From positions 36,139-100,138 of the forward strand of contig NZ_PQSR01000021.1 of NCBI RefSeq assembly GCF_002920635.1: a DNA stretch of 64,000 bases, given 5' to 3'. A program made the translations under genes and the position numbers. Each line of letters opens with the position of its first letter. Position 1 is the first letter of the stretch. The notes under the pieces are model-generated. The model ran no database searches. It was not told the DNA's origin and saw only the letters and a list, made by a program, of their open reading frames with translations. Of this stretch, positions 18,279 to 27,587 are shown one piece after another. The DNA is from Streptomyces sp. Ru72 (GTDB taxonomy: Bacteria > Actinomycetota > Actinomycetes > Streptomycetales > Streptomycetaceae).

Positions 18279-19018
18279 CCGACCTCCGCCCCAAGAGGCT
18301 CCTCGGCAAGATCGTCGTGGTCACCGGCGCCGCCCGCGGCCAGGGCGCCGCCGAGGCCGAGGCGCTGACCCGCGAGGGCGCCCGGGTCATCGCCACCGAC
18401 GTGACCGAGGCACCTGGCTGCCGTCGGCTCGACGTCACCAGCGAGAAGGACTGGGCCGAACTCGCCGCCGAACTCGGGGAGTCGTACGGACAGGTGCACG
18501 GCCTGGTCAACAACGCCGGTGTCACCTGGCGTGTCCGCCTCGACGCCGTACGCCCCGAGGACATGGCCCGCGTCCACGCGGTCAACGTCACCGGACCGCT
18601 CCTGGGCATCCAGCACCTGGCACCGCTGATGCGCACGGGGGCATCCATCGTGAACGTCGGCTCCTCGGCGGCACTGACCGCCCACTACCCGGTCGCCTAC
18701 ACCGCCAGCAAATGGGCACTGCGCGGCCTGTCGGCCACCGCCGCCATGGAACTGGGGCCACGCGGCATCCGCGTGAACACCGTCCACCCCGGCTTCATCG
18801 AGACCGAGATGACCGCCTCAGCCGCGCCCGCCTTCCGCGAGGCCAACATCGCCGGGACACCACTCGGCCGCACCGGAACCGTCGACGACGTCACCCCGCT
18901 CGTCAGCTTCCTTCTCTCCGACGAGTCGTCCTTCATCACCGGAGCCGAGATCCCCGTGGACGGCGGCCTCACCGCGCACGGCGGCGCCAAGCCGATCTCG
19001 GACGCGGTACGCAACTAG
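18275..19018 (+). CDS. SDR family NAD(P)-dependent oxidoreductase of the catabolic cluster
   Basis: 247 aa classical short-chain dehydrogenase. It has the cofactor motif VVTGAARGQGAAE (TGxxxGxG), NNAGVTWR, the catalytic serine in VGSSAAL and YTASK for Tyr and Lys, then PGFIETEMT. Segment DVTEAPG after the second strand suggests NAD rather than NADP preference. GTG 18275 overlaps the preceding stop by four bases, so it is translationally coupled to the FAA hydrolase. It probably oxidises a diol or alcohol intermediate of the same pathway, and it is the last gene of the cluster. Confidence 0.9.
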   Translation: MTDLRPKRLLGKIVVVTGAARGQGAAEAEALTREGARVIATDVTEAPGCRRLDVTSEKDWAELAAELGESYGQVHGLVNNAGVTWRVRLDAVRPEDMARVHAVNVTGPLLGIQHLAPLMRTGASIVNVGSSAALTAHYPVAYTASKWALRGLSATAAMELGPRGIRVNTVHPGFIETEMTASAAPAFREANIAGTPLGRTGTVDDVTPLVSFLLSDESSFITGAEIPVDGGLTAHGGAKPISDAVRN

Positions 19019-19069
19019 CAGCTGTCCGGCCGATCACAGTCGTGGGCGGTCCGGCATGATGCCGGGGCG

Positions 19070-19350
19070 AGCATCATCGTCGAGTTCTTCGCGGCTCCGG
19101 ACGGTCCAGGCCCTCATCTCCAGCACCACCTCCCACCAGGCGGGCGACCGGGCTCTGCCACGGTGTCTCGCCCTGGAGTTCCCTCTCTTCGGCCCCCTTT
19201 GGTGCGGGTGCCGGCGGTGGATCAGTACGGGCGCCGGCCGCATGTCGGTGCGCGCGGACGATGGTGGAGTCAACCGGGACGTCCCAGTCGATCTCGCCCG
19301 CCTCGTCGGCCGCGGCCCGGACCTGCTGGAGCAGACGTTCCCAGTCGTTC
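19070..19350 (-). mobile_element. IS5-family transposase remnant
   Basis: The minus strand reads LNDWERLLQQVRAAADEAG, IDWDVPVDSTIVRAHRHAAG and ARTDPPPAPAPKGAEE. This is the middle of IS112-like IS5 transposases, including the first DDE aspartate (VDSTIVRAHRH). The N-terminal part and the rest of the catalytic domain are gone. Its upstream edge runs into the 3' end of the hydrolase gene at 19349, whose last residues may come from the junction. Confidence 0.75.
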
Positions 19351-20065
19351 AGGTCGTCGCCCGTACCGCGTCGCGGATGAGTTCGGCGACGTCTGTGGGG
19401 TGGGAGAGGGGGACGGCGTGTGCGGCGTCACCGATTGCGAGGAGTGTCGCTTCGGCTCGTCTGGCGCAGAAGCGCACGGCTTCGGGGCTGATGGCCGGGT
19501 CGGCGCCGGCCAGCAGCATCCAGGACGGTCGCGTTTTCCATGCTGCGGCCGGTGCGGACTCGGTGCAGGCCGTGGCGGCCACGGGACGCTGGGCCACGGC
19601 CATGACCTGGGTGAGGGCGGCGGGGAGGTCCGCGAAGACGGCTTGGAACGCTTCGGTGCTGATGGTGAGTTCGGTTGAGGGCCGGCCTGTGCAGAGCGGG
19701 TGGGAGATCTCTTCGAGGTGGTCGGCCAGGGTGGAGGAGGTGGGGAAGCGCCTTTGCAGGTCGCGCACGCTTTCTCCTTCGTCCGGGGCGTATGCCGCGA
19801 TGTAAACCAGTCCGACCACGTTCGGCGCCGTGCCGGCGGCGGAGATGACGGTGCCGCCGTACGCGTGGCCGACGAGGACGACGGGGCCGTCGATCTGCGT
19901 GGCGACGGAGGAGATGTACGAGGCATCGGCTGCCAGGCCCCTGAGGGGGTTGGCAGCGGCTATCACCGGGATGGCATGGTGCTGCAGATGTGCGATGACG
20001 CGGAACCAGATGCTCGCGTCGGTGAAGGCCCCGTGGAGAAGAAGGGCGGTAGGAGTCGTGACCAC
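19349..20065 (-). CDS. Alpha/beta hydrolase-fold protein lacking the nucleophile serine
   Basis: 238 aa. The fold starts TALLLHGAFTDASIW with the oxyanion HG motif, and the nucleophile elbow reads VVLVGHAYGGTVIS: the usual GxSxG serine is alanine. The late IGDAAHAVPLSHP segment supplies the histidine region. GTG 20065 has AAGGAG eight bases upstream, preferred over the ATG at 20098. From memory, GHAYxG elbows recur in some actinomycete hydrolase-like proteins, so this may be a natural non-esterase branch (binding protein, dehydratase or lyase) rather than a fresh mutation. The gene ends at the IS5 scrap, so the last few residues may be altered. It is transcribed away from the AraC gene cluster side. 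Confidence 0.82.
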   Translation of the reverse strand: MVTTPTALLLHGAFTDASIWFRVIAHLQHHAIPVIAAANPLRGLAADASYISSVATQIDGPVVLVGHAYGGTVISAAGTAPNVVGLVYIAAYAPDEGESVRDLQRRFPTSSTLADHLEEISHPLCTGRPSTELTISTEAFQAVFADLPAALTQVMAVAQRPVAATACTESAPAAAWKTRPSWMLLAGADPAISPEAVRFCARRAEATLLAIGDAAHAVPLSHPTDVAELIRDAVRATT

Positions 20066-20372
20066 GTCACTCCTTGGCGTGGGTGGGGGGAACAGCACCT
20101 GCAGGTGGCATGACCGGCGGGCGGCGAGTCCGGGCTTTCCGGGTGGTCAAGGTTCAGCGGCGACCGGCGGGCGCAGCGCAGACAGTGAGGCGTGCCGCTG
20201 CCCCGTTGATGGGGAGCCGACAGGCGCGGCCGCCTCGCTGCGGCGACTTCAGGCTGGGATCTGACGGCGCTGCCGATGCTCTGTCCGCGCACCGATCGGT
20301 TCCTGGCGGGCGGCTAGGAGCGTCACCATCGTGCGCAGCATGGACGTTCCTCATGATCCCGATCGCAGTGGG
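20066..20372. other. 307-base gap, no gene seen
   Basis: No coding signature on either strand. It lies upstream of the hydrolase gene and downstream of the AraC gene, both on the minus strand, and should contain the hydrolase promoter. Confidence 0.4.
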
Positions 20373-21365
20373 CTACAGCTGTCGGGAGGTGCGCCACTCG
20401 GTGGGGGAGACGCCGTACTGAACGCGGAACGCTCTGCTGAAGTGAGAGGCGCTGGCGAAACCGTACTGATGTGCCACGACGGCGATCGTCCTGTTCTTGT
20501 GGCGGGTCATGTCGCGTCGGCTCGCCTCCAGCCGGCGCTGCCGGATGAAGCCGCTCACCGTGGTGCTTTCGCCTTCGAAGAGCTTGTGAAGGTAGCGCGG
20601 CGAGATGTGATGGGCGCGGGCGATCATCGCAGGGCAGAGCGCGGGATCGGTGAGGTGCTCGTCGATGAACGTCTGGATGCGTCCCAGCAGGGCACGGCTG
20701 CCCCCGCCCGGAGGTCCCGCGGGTGCGCTGCCGAGCCGTTCGTCCATGAGCGTGGCGAGCAGGTTCAGCGTGGTGTGGGCCACCTGCTCCCGGGTGCGCG
20801 AGGAAAGCGTGCCGGCCTTGTCGACGAGCCTGGTGATGAATGGAGACATCAGTGTCCCCACCGGTGTGCCGGGGCCGAGGGTGGTGGCTGTGATGTCGGC
20901 TGTCTGCTGCTCGCTCAGTCCCAGATCACGTCGGCGCAGGACGAGAGAACGAGCCTGGAACGACTGCGGGATGTCCAGGCGGAGCGGGCGCGCCGTGTCG
21001 TAGACGACGACGTCTCCCGGCCCGAACGTGTTGCTCCGGCCGTCCTGCTCGACCCTGGCCACACCGGTCACCAGCACGTTGACGACCACGTGCTCCTGTT
21101 CCACCACGGTGGCGATGTGCCGGGAGCTGCGCCGTACGGACAGTCGGTCGCCGGTCACGGTGACAGTTCGCAGGGGTCCGAGCGGTGTGGCGCGGAGCGT
21201 GCCCGAGTACGCCACGTCCGGGACGGAGAGATCCACGGTTCCGAAGGTCCGGGACCAGGCGTCGCGCCAGTAGCAATGCCGCTCCGCACCGGGCGGCAGG
21301 GCGTCGGTGGTGTAGAAGCTGTCCGCGCCGTCGCGCGTGTGAGGGACAGACGGAAGCAGAGGCAT
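20373..21365 (-). CDS. AraC family transcriptional regulator with AraC-binding-like domain
   Basis: 330 aa. The N-terminal 200 residues form a cupin-like sensor domain of the PF14525 type (DVVVYDTARPLRLDIP, SLVLRRRDLGLS). The C-terminal 110 residues hold two helix-turn-helices (MIARAHHISPRYLHKLFEG and IAVVAHQYGFASASHFSRA, closing with RVQYGVSPTEWR). ATG 21365 has GGAAAGGAG upstream. It may control the neighbouring alpha/beta hydrolase on the same strand; the ligand is unknown. Confidence 0.9.
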   Translation of the reverse strand: MPLLPSVPHTRDGADSFYTTDALPPGAERHCYWRDAWSRTFGTVDLSVPDVAYSGTLRATPLGPLRTVTVTGDRLSVRRSSRHIATVVEQEHVVVNVLVTGVARVEQDGRSNTFGPGDVVVYDTARPLRLDIPQSFQARSLVLRRRDLGLSEQQTADITATTLGPGTPVGTLMSPFITRLVDKAGTLSSRTREQVAHTTLNLLATLMDERLGSAPAGPPGGGSRALLGRIQTFIDEHLTDPALCPAMIARAHHISPRYLHKLFEGESTTVSGFIRQRRLEASRRDMTRHKNRTIAVVAHQYGFASASHFSRAFRVQYGVSPTEWRTSRQL

Positions 21366-21468
21366 GAAGTCGTCTCCTTTCCTTTCAGACGATCTTCACG
21401 ACACGCGCATACCGTGGGCTTCACACGATCCGCACTGATTGAGGAAGCGGTTGTGGGATACGAAGCGA

Positions 21469-24291
21469 TTACTGAGCGTGTTCCCGCTGGTCGGCCAGTT
21501 GAGCGAGTTCGACGCGCGACGTGATGCCGAGCTTGTTGAAGGCGTGCCGCAGGTGCGAACTGACCGTGTGCGGGGAGATGCCCAGGTGTTCGGCGGTCCG
21601 GCCGTTCGTCAGTCCTTGGGCCACCAGACGGACCACCGCCACCTCCGAAGCGGTCAGTTCGGGCCAGGCGGCGGCGAGCCTCTGGGACGATGTACGGCGC
21701 CGAGGGGCTCCGATGGCACGCAGGCGGCGGCGGACGCGCGCGGCATCCCGCTCTGCGCCCGCTCGCGTGTAGAGGTTGAGCGCGGCGTCCAGGTGCGGGA
21801 CGGCCTCGGCGGTGTGCCGCGAGGCGAGCTTTCGGCCCGCGTCTTCGAGCGCGGAGGCTTTGGGCAGCAGCCGGGAAATGCCCTCGTACAGCTCGACAGC
21901 GCGCAACAGGGCGGCGAGGTCGTTGTCGAGCAACCCGCGGGCGTGCGTGGCGGCAGCAGCCAGGATCGGGAAGCGGGGATTGCGCTCCGCCCGGAGCTCG
22001 GCTGCCCGTACCGCTTCGGCGGCGGGCTCGGTCGCGCCTGCCCGCAGTGCCATGCGGACGAAGACGACCGTGTCGGCGGGATCGTCGGGACTCGCCAACG
22101 AGGGACCCACCACGCCGAACGTGCTGACCGCCTCGGACAGGACTTCCATGGCCTGATCGGGACGGCCCTCGTAGTCCGCGACCAGCGCCAGCAGCCAAGA
22201 GCCCACATTGCGCACCAGGAGAGCCGGATCGGCGATCATGCGGTGTCGCACCTGGGCGGCATGGGCCCGGACCGCCTCGTGGTCGTCGGTGTGCAGGGCG
22301 ACACGCAGGAGCGTGTAGAGGACGGTCGCATCGGCGAAGTTGCCCAGGCCGAGGTCCTGGGCCATGGCCGCGGTCGCTTCGGCTTCTGCCCGTGCGTCCT
22401 CCAGCCGGCCGGCGTCCAGAAGGACCCGGCACCGGTTGCTCAGCCACAGGCTCATCGCTGCGGCCTGTCCCTGCCGCCGCGTCTCGCGGATGCCGGAAGC
22501 GGACTCCTCCAGTGCCTCCTCCACGCGGCCCGCCGCGTTCAGCAAGAACGCCTTCCACAGGGCCTCCGGCACCCACAACGAGTTCGCGATACCCACGTCG
22601 GCGGCCAGGGAAGCCGCCTCCTCGGCGAGGCCGAAGGCCCTGTCCCAGTCCATCCGGTAGAACCACACGACCGAATCGACCGCGACCGCAGTCGCCCGGG
22701 CAACCCGGTCCCCGGCCTCAGCGGCGGCGTCCAGGGCCTCGGCCACCGCGTCGGCGGTCGCCTGGAAGTCCCCGACCATCGAGAGGTTCAGGCACTCCAG
22801 AGCCAGCAGTTGGGCCCGCAACGTGGGTGCCACGCCGGGCAGCGAGGCTCCGGCACGCGCCTGCCGGACGGCCTCGGTGAAGTCGTACTGGCTGGACACC
22901 CGGGCGAGCCCCAGACGGACTTGTGCCTCGGCCTCCGGCAACATGGTTCCGGGCAGCGCGGCGGCGGCGAGTTCCCGGCCCTGAGCTGCCTGGCCGGCCT
23001 GCCAGGACAGCAGTACCGTCTCCGCGATGATCAGGGGACGCTCAGCGGCCGACCCGACCGTGAGTTCCAGGGCGCGGCGGCTGAGTTCCAGGGCCGACGA
23101 CGCAGCAGACGCCGACAATTCCGCAGCGGCCTGCCGCAGCAGCTTCACAGCTGCCCAGTCGCCTGCCTCGGCACTGTCCGCGAGCAGGGCGGCCACCTCG
23201 GTCACCGGCGCGCCACGCTGCATCAGGGCGTCGGCCGCATGCCGCCGCACCGCTTTGCGCACCGCCACCGGAAGACCGGCCTCGACAGCTTCACGGAACA
23301 GGTCGTGACGGAACAGCAGTCGCTCGCCCTCTTCGACGAACAGCGACGCGTCCAGCGCTTCCTGAACCGGCTCGATCAGTGCCGCGGTCGGCGTGCCGAG
23401 CAACTCGGCCAGAAGACCGACGGTGACCGTACGGCCCACCGCGGCGGCGGCCCGTACGACCTCCCTGGCCGAAGGAGAGAGCTGATCGAGGTGCCGACGC
23501 ACCGAACTCCGGAAACCCGTCGGCAGGGCCGGCCCCGTCAGCACCGCCAAGCCGTCCGTGACGGTCACAGCCTGCTCCTCGCGCATGCTGCGCAACAGCT
23601 CCACCACCAACAAGGGCACGCCACCGGCGCGCCGCACCACACCCAAGGTGGCCTCATCGGGCACGGCTCCCAGCACATCCTCGGCGATCCCCGCGACTGC
23701 GGTCTCCGGCAGCGGACCGAGCGGGAGCCGATGCCCCCCGATGCTCTCCAGGTGATCGATCAACGTACGGACGCCCGGCGCGACCGCGGCGCTGCGCACG
23801 GTCACCACCCACAGGATCGCGTGCGACGACAACCGGGCCGACAGGGTCCGCAGCGCCAGCAGTGTCACGTCGTCCAGCCATTGGACATCGTCCATCGTGA
23901 CCACCAGTGGCGTGTCCAGCGCCACTTGCTCGAGCCGGTCCTGCAGCTCCTGCAGCAGCCAGAAACGCTGTTCGGGTGCCGCGGCCAGATGCCGCAGTCG
24001 GTCCACGTCGAACAACGAACCGGAGCCCGTCGACAGCCCCTCGAGCAGCGGTCCGAGCGGCACGAACTGGCCGTCGGGATCCGCGCCTCCCCGGAACAGG
24101 CGCAGCCTGCGGTCGACCGCCATGCGCTGCACTTCCGCGAGCAGACGCGTCTTGCCGCTCCCGGGGGGACCTTCGATGCACACGATGCCGCCACGGCCTT
24201 CGGCCAGCGCATCGAAACGTGCACTGAGGAAGGCGAGCTCCTCGTCACGGCCCAGTACACGTGGTTGCACCCCGACGGCACGAGTCGACAT
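21469..24291 (-). CDS. Large ATP-binding LuxR-type regulator (LAL family)
   Basis: About 940 aa. The N-terminal AAA-type ATPase carries GPPGSGKTRLLAE (Walker A) and LVVTMDDVQWLDD (Walker B). A long helical TPR-like middle follows, and the C-terminal LuxR helix-turn-helix (LTASEVAVVRLVAQGLTNG, GISPHTVSSHLRHAFNKLG) binds DNA. LAL/MalT-like proteins are pathway-specific activators in Streptomyces that need ATP and usually a ligand. The start is uncertain: ATG 24291 begins just before the conserved VLGRDEEL; in-frame alternatives are ATG 24381 and 24483, none with a strong ribosome site. The target is not evident from neighbours. Confidence 0.87.
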   Translation of the reverse strand: MSTRAVGVQPRVLGRDEELAFLSARFDALAEGRGGIVCIEGPPGSGKTRLLAEVQRMAVDRRLRLFRGGADPDGQFVPLGPLLEGLSTGSGSLFDVDRLRHLAAAPEQRFWLLQELQDRLEQVALDTPLVVTMDDVQWLDDVTLLALRTLSARLSSHAILWVVTVRSAAVAPGVRTLIDHLESIGGHRLPLGPLPETAVAGIAEDVLGAVPDEATLGVVRRAGGVPLLVVELLRSMREEQAVTVTDGLAVLTGPALPTGFRSSVRRHLDQLSPSAREVVRAAAAVGRTVTVGLLAELLGTPTAALIEPVQEALDASLFVEEGERLLFRHDLFREAVEAGLPVAVRKAVRRHAADALMQRGAPVTEVAALLADSAEAGDWAAVKLLRQAAAELSASAASSALELSRRALELTVGSAAERPLIIAETVLLSWQAGQAAQGRELAAAALPGTMLPEAEAQVRLGLARVSSQYDFTEAVRQARAGASLPGVAPTLRAQLLALECLNLSMVGDFQATADAVAEALDAAAEAGDRVARATAVAVDSVVWFYRMDWDRAFGLAEEAASLAADVGIANSLWVPEALWKAFLLNAAGRVEEALEESASGIRETRRQGQAAAMSLWLSNRCRVLLDAGRLEDARAEAEATAAMAQDLGLGNFADATVLYTLLRVALHTDDHEAVRAHAAQVRHRMIADPALLVRNVGSWLLALVADYEGRPDQAMEVLSEAVSTFGVVGPSLASPDDPADTVVFVRMALRAGATEPAAEAVRAAELRAERNPRFPILAAAATHARGLLDNDLAALLRAVELYEGISRLLPKASALEDAGRKLASRHTAEAVPHLDAALNLYTRAGAERDAARVRRRLRAIGAPRRRTSSQRLAAAWPELTASEVAVVRLVAQGLTNGRTAEHLGISPHTVSSHLRHAFNKLGITSRVELAQLADQREHAQ

Positions 24292-24755
24292 CAGCGGCTG
24301 CAGGAAGCGGTCCAACGCGGTCTCCGTTACACATCGAGGCAGGCACGACAACCGGCGCGCCGCACGGGTGCAGCATGCCATGCCATCACCCTGGGAAACC
24401 GTCCTGATCGGATTTCTGCCGGTTGCATCGCTGGCCGACCGCCACCAGGTGGCGGTCGTCGCCCAGGTACCGGGGTGCCGCACGAGCTGATCCGCCGGAC
24501 TGCACGGCGCAGCGATCAGACAGCCGCCGGCCGGGACGAACGCCCGAACCGCCGGCCACGACCGCCGCGCACCTCTGAACGTCGCGCACCGTCAGCACTT
24601 CGACCGTTGCCCCAGACGACTCGGGCAGTGGTGCAGCGGCAGCACGCCGGATCCGGAGGGTCCAGCGGGCCGTGGTCGGCGGCTTCCGCAGGTTTCTCGC
24701 CGTTCAAGGCCACATGGTCGGCGAGGCCGAGCGCCGTTGGGGAAGGAGGCTGTCA
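24292..24755. other. 464-base divergent intergenic region
   Basis: This lies between the divergent LAL regulator and SUKH-LRR genes. No independent gene is seen. It must hold both promoters and possibly extra N-terminal codons of the LAL protein. Confidence 0.4.
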
Positions 24756-26192
24756 GTGCCTCCCGTGATAATCGCCTCGCCACGTTACCGCGCCGATCGG
24801 AGGCACCTGTTGTCCACACTCCATGAGTTCACGACCTGGGAGCCTCTGCTGCACATCCTGCGATCCGCTCACACCGCGACGCCGGGCGCTCTGGGCGGTC
24901 ACGTCGCCGGACGGATCGGCACCCACGCGTACAGCATGCCGATGCCACGGGGCACGATGTTCACCATGCACGGGCAGGCGTCCGGCGCGGCGGCCAGACG
25001 ACCCGAGTTCGACGCCGTGCAGCGGGTGCAGGGCGCGCTGGTGGAGACCGACGCCGACGGCGCCTCCTTCGTGGCCCGGATGTCCCCGGACGGCCCGGCC
25101 GTACTGCACTTGCTCGACTTCGGGCCAGCCGTGGAGCCCGAGGTCAGCGGGCCGCTCCCGGGTGCGCTCATACTGGTCGAAGGCGCTGTACCCGAGCCCT
25201 GGCGCCGGCTGCCCGATCCGGTGCCCGACGCGAAGCCCTCGCCGGCCGCGGATCCGGCAGCACTGGAGAGCTTCCTGCGCGAACGCCTCCCCGACGCCAT
25301 CGGCGCGACCGAGGAGGAGATCGCCACGGCGGAGGCGCGCCTCGGGATACCGCTGCCCGACGAGCTCAAGGCGCTCTACCGGGTGACGCGGGCCCGGTGG
25401 GACGACCCGGCCGACGACGAAGCGATGTGGCACCTCATGGAGACGGTGACCTGCGAACTGCTCCCCCTGGACGAGCTGTACGTCGCCGACGCGCCCTCCC
25501 GGCACTCCCCGTGGCGGTTCGCGGCGATGGAGACGGTCGGTACGCCGCCGGGTGCCGCGGTGCAGGGGCTGGTCGGATCGCCGGGCTGGATCGTCTTCGG
25601 CGACAGCGACGGCGACCGGCTCGCGGTCGACCTGACGCCGGGGCCAGCCGGGCACACGGGGCAGATCATCGTGCTCAGCCACGAGGAGAGCGTCGGCGCG
25701 GGCCTGGTCGCCGGCTCCCTCACAGAACTGATGCTCCGCCTGCCCGTGCAGCGCCGCGCCGCCCCGCGGACGGAGGAACCGCCTGCCGCGGCCCGGGTCA
25801 ACATCCGCGGCCTGAAGAGCGTCGAGGCAGCCGCGCACCCCGCGCTGGAAGTCCTGAGCATCGGCGTTTGGGAGGGCGAACCGCTCAGCCTGGAGCCCGT
25901 CGTGGACCTGCCGCGTCTGCGGACCCTTAGCGCCTACCCGGGCACGCTCGCCGACCCGCTGGAGATCTCCCGGCTCACCGGCCTGGAGTTCCTGGCGCTC
26001 TGCCCGCAGGACTGGCGTGTGCTCCTGGACGCCGACATGGTCCCGCGCAGCCTGCTGGCCGCCGGCATCGAGGTGCGCAACGACGTCGATCCCCTGCCGG
26101 TCGTGGACCTCGCCAACGAGATCCTTGCCCGCTGGGACCGCCCCTTGATCACCCGCACCACCCTGGAGGGCGGCCTCGGCCCCGTGCCGTAG
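24756..26192 (+). CDS. SMI1/KNR4 (SUKH) protein with leucine-rich C-terminal region
   Basis: 478 aa. The N-terminal 180 residues are not recognised. A SUKH domain starts at about residue 190 (IGATEEEIATAEARLGIPL, then PDELKALYRV) and continues with WHLMETVTCELLPLDELY and GWIVFGDSDGDRLAVDLTP. The C-terminal 120 residues contain leucine-rich-repeat-like strands (ALEVLSIGVW, RLRTLSAYPG, GLEFLALCP). GTG 24756 is strongly supported by GGAAGGAGG seven bases upstream. SUKH proteins are widespread immunity proteins against polymorphic toxins, but also serve in other regulation; no toxin gene is adjacent. The same architecture recurs at 40510. Confidence 0.82.
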   Translation: MPPVIIASPRYRADRRHLLSTLHEFTTWEPLLHILRSAHTATPGALGGHVAGRIGTHAYSMPMPRGTMFTMHGQASGAAARRPEFDAVQRVQGALVETDADGASFVARMSPDGPAVLHLLDFGPAVEPEVSGPLPGALILVEGAVPEPWRRLPDPVPDAKPSPAADPAALESFLRERLPDAIGATEEEIATAEARLGIPLPDELKALYRVTRARWDDPADDEAMWHLMETVTCELLPLDELYVADAPSRHSPWRFAAMETVGTPPGAAVQGLVGSPGWIVFGDSDGDRLAVDLTPGPAGHTGQIIVLSHEESVGAGLVAGSLTELMLRLPVQRRAAPRTEEPPAAARVNIRGLKSVEAAAHPALEVLSIGVWEGEPLSLEPVVDLPRLRTLSAYPGTLADPLEISRLTGLEFLALCPQDWRVLLDADMVPRSLLAAGIEVRNDVDPLPVVDLANEILARWDRPLITRTTLEGGLGPVP

Positions 26193-26695
26193 CCCATGCC
26201 GGCCGGGCCAGCGGGGGAACGGCGTCAGCCATGCGCGGGCTACACGGGCCAGTGTGCGCGGCAACCCCCGTTCTTCCGCTTCTCGCGCGCTAGCCGGTTG
26301 TAGCCCTGGCAGATCTTCGAGATCCGGCCGTGCGCGGCGATCACCGCTCGTTGCTTCTACGACGGATACCGCATCACGCGACCCGGGCGGGTTTGCTTAC
26401 CTCTGCCGGCAACTACCAGTTACCGTCGAACATTCATGGGACGCCTTTTAGCGAACGACTATCTGCACTGTCTCTGAGCGAGAGCACATGTTGGTGGGTT
26501 CCGGCATAACTCGTCGTCCGGAGAGCGCGGGGATATCGGTGAGAAGTAAGAGCACTTGAAGCGGCGCGGTAGGCGACCCCGGATCGCAGCACCTATGGCC
26601 ACCTCCTGCCGCCCACTCACTGAGTGGGTGGGCATGGCCCGGCACCACGGATAAGTCGGTGGCCACACAGTGCACCGTCCGCGTAGCTTCGGGTG
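26193..26695. other. About 500-base gap with a short coding-like scrap
   Basis: Mostly featureless. On the minus strand, 26262-26359 reads VIAAHGRISKICQGYNRLAR and ends at TAG, with coding-like third positions but no recognisable family and no upstream start. It may be the tail of a lost gene. The right half should contain the promoter of the P-loop gene. Confidence 0.3.
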
Positions 26696-27373
26696 ATGGC
26701 CGAAGAATCCGTTGCCGTTCCCGCTGTTCCCACCCTTCTCTACATCGTCGGGCCGCCTGCCGTGGGCAAGATGACCGTCGGCCAGGAGATCGCCGGCCGC
26801 ACGGGGCTTCGCTTGTTCCACAACCACATGGCCATCGAGCCGGTCCTGCGGTTCTTCGACTTCGGCAGCCCACCGTTCCGGAGGCTCGTCGGTGAGTTCC
26901 GGCGGAATCTGATCGAAGAGGTCGCCGCGAGCGATCTGCCTGGCCTGATCTTCACATTCGTATGGGCCTTCGACGACCCGGACGATCAGCGCACGCTTGA
27001 GGAGTACGCACAGCCGTTCCACCAGCGCGGTGGTCGAGTGATCTACCTTGAACTGGAGGCAGACCAAGAGGCGCGCCTGCAACGCAATGAGGGCGCCTCC
27101 CGGCTCGAGGAGAAGCCGTCCAAGCGGGACGTCGAGAGATCACGGCGCCTCCTGCTGGAGTTGGACGGCCAGCTCCGACTCAGCTCGGGCGGAGCGTTCG
27201 ACCATCGCGCCGACTTCCTACGGATCAACAACACGCATGCGTCACCAGGGGCCGTTGCTGAACAAGCCATCGATTACTTCGGGCTCCAGCCGCAGCGGCC
27301 TGTGGGTTCCGATCCCGGTTCCGCTGGCACCGGAGGACCGATCGAGGTGACCGGCACCAAAGTGATCAACTGA
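26696..27373 (+). CDS. P-loop NTPase (shikimate/gluconate kinase-like)
   Basis: 225 aa. The P-loop LLYIVGPPAVGKMTVGQEI is followed by RLFHNHMAIEPVLRFFDFG, LIFTFVWAFDDPDDQ and VIYLELEADQEARLQRNE, an arrangement seen in small kinase-like AAA proteins that phosphorylate nucleosides, sugars or antibiotics. RINNTHASPGAVA near the end resembles the base-binding loop of such kinases. ATG 26696 is preferred; an in-frame GTG lies one codon upstream. No clear ribosome site exists, so a leaderless transcript is possible. Substrate unknown. Confidence 0.78.
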   Translation: MAEESVAVPAVPTLLYIVGPPAVGKMTVGQEIAGRTGLRLFHNHMAIEPVLRFFDFGSPPFRRLVGEFRRNLIEEVAASDLPGLIFTFVWAFDDPDDQRTLEEYAQPFHQRGGRVIYLELEADQEARLQRNEGASRLEEKPSKRDVERSRRLLLELDGQLRLSSGGAFDHRADFLRINNTHASPGAVAEQAIDYFGLQPQRPVGSDPGSAGTGGPIEVTGTKVIN

Positions 27374-27587
27374 CACGATGGCACGGTACCTGTGCCGCCG
27401 GGGTCAGTGGCTGCCAGACGCATGCCCGGTGGTGTCAGATCTCAACGACATCTCACGGCCATGTGATCGACAAGTGATGCGCTCTCAGGCTCTGGTCCAT
27501 TTTGTGGAGCGGTCACACGCTGTCTCTCTCGGCCCGGCCGCTGAGATGATCGCCCTCATACTTCAGTTGGCGGGAGCTGGGTCTGTC

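Noticed and set aside
21439..24768. An 1109-residue plus-strand open frame
   Set aside because: It is antisense to the LAL regulator, whose Walker and HTH motifs are clear; the frame reflects GC-skewed codons.
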